Below, in pieces: positions 62,175 to 64,000 of a DNA stretch of 64,000 nucleotides (within the stretch, counting starts at the first letter, position 1; every line of letters begins with the position of its first letter). The stretch is from contig NC_031480.1 in the NCBI RefSeq assembly GCF_000006565.2, forward strand, positions 1,628,144 through 1,692,143. Direction: 5' to 3'. A program made the translations under genes and the position numbers. The DNA comes from Toxoplasma gondii ME49. Its lineage: Eukaryota; Apicomplexa; Conoidasida; Eucoccidiorida; Sarcocystidae. The notes beneath the pieces were generated by a model that was not told where the DNA came from, did no database searches, and saw nothing but the letters and a program-made list of their open reading frames with translations.

Positions 62175-62204
62175 TCTGCTCTGCTCTGCTCTGCTCTGCT
62201 CTGC
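62175..62204. repeat. CTGCT pentanucleotide repeat in kinesin leader
   Basis: Five perfect CTGCT units plus partial ends, about 50 bases upstream of the kinesin start codon and therefore probably within its 5' UTR. Confidence 0.9.
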
Positions 62205-62253
62205 ATGGGCTCTTCATCAAGAACCTGGTGCCTCTGTTCTTAAGATCGCGACA

Positions 62254-64000
62254 ATGTCTTCAGTTAAGGTGGCCGTCCGTGTGCGGCCTTTCAACGACCG
62301 AGAGAAAACCATGAATGCTCGGTTGTGCATCGACATGAACGGAAAGAGCACGACCATCACCAACGTGGACGACGAGAAACAGAACCGCACCTTTGCTTTC
62401 GACTACTCTTACTGGTCACACGATGGGTTTGAGAACGACGACAATGGCTATTCAAGACCTGTTTCTGCCAAATATGCCGATCAAGAAAAGGTGTTTAACG
62501 ACATCGGGAAAGATGTGCTGAACAATGCCTTTGAGGGCTACAATGCCTGTCTTTTTGCTTATGGACAGACGGGGTCGGGGAAAAGTTATTCGATGGTGGG
62601 GTACGGGGCCAACAAGGGAATTGTTGTCCGTGCGTGCGAAGAAATCTTCCAGAGAATCAAAACTATAAATGACCCGCTTCTTCGGTCGGAAGTCACGGTC
62701 AGTATGCTAGAAATCTACAACGAAGCCGTTCAGGACCTCCTTGTCAAGCCTGAGCAGAGGCCCAAGGGAGGATTGAAAATCCGTCATACGCCACAGCTCG
62801 GAACGTTTGTTCAAGACCTAACCAAACATCCAGTCGACACGTATGCCGCCATTCAGGCAAAACTCGACGAAGGTGAGCAACACCATCTCAACCACCATCT
62901 GCATTCCTTGCGGGTTTATTCAACACCCGCACACAAAACATTCAGTCTGCTAGATATCCACACCTTGCTGGTAAGCTGTGCTTGTGACTGCAAGTTAGCA
63001 ACTGTTATGCGATACCCTGAAGCAAGCGACTGCTGACCGGGTACAGCTCACAGTTTCCGTGACACTGTCCAGATACAACAGCATGAGAAAAATGGATCCG
63101 CCAGAAGATTACAGAGCGACACATGTAGAACAGGCTTCTCACACAGTGCCGATTTCGGATTCACCGTTGCTTTGCCTCTTTCTGACTGAAGGCACAAGCA
63201 ACCGAACGGTCGGGGCGACGCTAATGAACGCCACGTCGTCGCGGGCACACACGGTCCTCCAAATTGTCTACAATCAAGTGACCCTTGACGAAAATACAAA
63301 AGAGCCTCTGAGCCAGAAGACAGCCGAGATCAGTCTCGTTGATTTGGCCGGATCCGAAAGAGCAGGTTCGACAGGAGCAACGGGTGACCGTTTGAAGGAA
63401 GGATGCGCGATCAACCAGTCCCTTTCTGCCTTAGGAAATGTCATCTCGGCTCTCGCGGACAAAGCCTGCGGGAAACTGAAACCGGGACAGGTGCAAAGTG
63501 TTCTCTGAATGAGTCTGTGGACGCTCCGGCGCATGCTCAAAAACTCAAAGTGCTACACACACAGACACATATGCAGATACGTCTTTCTCTACTTATTTAC
63601 ACACATATGTATGGAGATGCATGCATGGATAAGGGCAGAACTGCGCCCTTTAGCTTGATCCAGACACCTATGGAGTGTTGTGTCCTGGAGTGTGCGTGTA
63701 GAACAGAGTCGGCTGTTATCCTCAGAAAGGTCGCACAGGAACCAATAGGAACGTACATATTATCAGATGCAGACTGCGAGGCAAATGGGTGTTCGTCGGT
63801 TCTACAGTGGGCTTCTTACCCACACACTCAAAACTCTGCTGGATCTCCCTTACGTATATGCTGTCTTATAGAAATGCATCCATCCTCACACAAATGCATA
63901 CATGCATGCATACAACTATACTGGATACAGCTACACTTAAAGACATAAATACAAATGTGCAGTTGTGCATGTGGAACTCGAACTGCAATCTCTGTAGTCT
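62254..64000 (+). CDS. Kinesin motor protein, N-terminal motor, partial (cut by window end)
   Basis: ATP-driven microtubule motor with an N-terminal head, resembling the kinesin-3 (KIF1/unc-104) group. Exon 1 is 62254-62872 and exon 2 is 63192-63490, joined in phase; the next exon is not found before 64000. Seen: [16 protein letters not shown] at the very start, P-loop [11 protein letters not shown], the YNEAVQDLL segment, switch I NATSSRAH, and switch [22 protein letters not shown] followed by [15 protein letters not shown]. Kinesin-3 placement rests on the N-terminus and the ATGDRLKEG stretch after switch II. An FHA domain and cargo-binding tail would be expected downstream but are not visible. 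Everything from 63491 to 64000 is intron, with ATGCATGC-type repeats. Confidence 0.92.

Larger units (their letters stand above)
59875..62253. promoter_or_regulatory. Divergent promoter region, giant protein / kinesin
   Basis: 2.4 kb between two divergent start codons. Contains G-runs (60287-60311) and, just before the kinesin ATG, a pentanucleotide repeat (62175-62204). No supported gene; the hydrophobic frame at 61134-61376 lacks a family match. Confidence 0.5.

Overview
The window reads as nuclear DNA of a coccidian apicomplexan, most likely Toxoplasma gondii or a very close relative. The grounds are: spliced genes with GTGAGC/GTAAGT donors and pyrimidine-AG acceptors; CAAAATGG-like start contexts; long Ser/Thr/Arg-rich disordered proteins; many TGCATGC motifs and (AT)n tracts; and decayed mitochondrial cox1/cob pieces in the nuclear sequence. 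From memory, and unchecked, TOM40, an H3.3 and the PSTAIRE kinase CRK2 lie close together on one T. gondii chromosome. All exon boundaries below were read by eye from splice signals, reading phase and protein-family fit.

Layout, left to right. (1) 200-5387 (+): mitochondrial import channel TOM40, nine coding exons. (2) 6983-8074 (-): unrecognised multi-pass membrane protein, one exon. (3) 9855-10265 (+): intronless histone H3, probably the H3.3 variant. (4) 11890-20961 (-): TAP42/IGBP1 (alpha4) PP2A-associated protein in twelve small exons; a decayed cob piece sits in intron 4. (5) 24209-28269 (-): secreted single-pass membrane protein of unknown function with tryptophan motifs scattered along it, two exons. 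(6) 31276-33171 (-): SET-domain protein with an unusual core motif. (7) 33172-39268: long gap holding a clear nuclear copy of mitochondrial DNA in which cox1-like and cob-like pieces abut (about 35571-35898). (8) 39269-42725 (+): CRK2, a 300-residue CDC2-type kinase in six exons. (9) 45425-51276 and 54998-59874 (-): two very large low-complexity proteins that may be one or two transcription units. (10) 62254-64000 (+): the first two motor-domain exons of a kinesin cut by the window end.

The recognisable genes are eukaryotic housekeeping and cell-cycle functions: mitochondrial protein import, chromatin, PP2A/TOR-type signalling, CDK control and microtubule transport. They are separate transcription units with no operon logic. 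The least explained items are the Trp-motif secreted protein, the two giant low-complexity proteins and the mosaic organelle-DNA insertion. No bacterial-type mobile element, CRISPR array, rRNA or convincing tRNA was seen.
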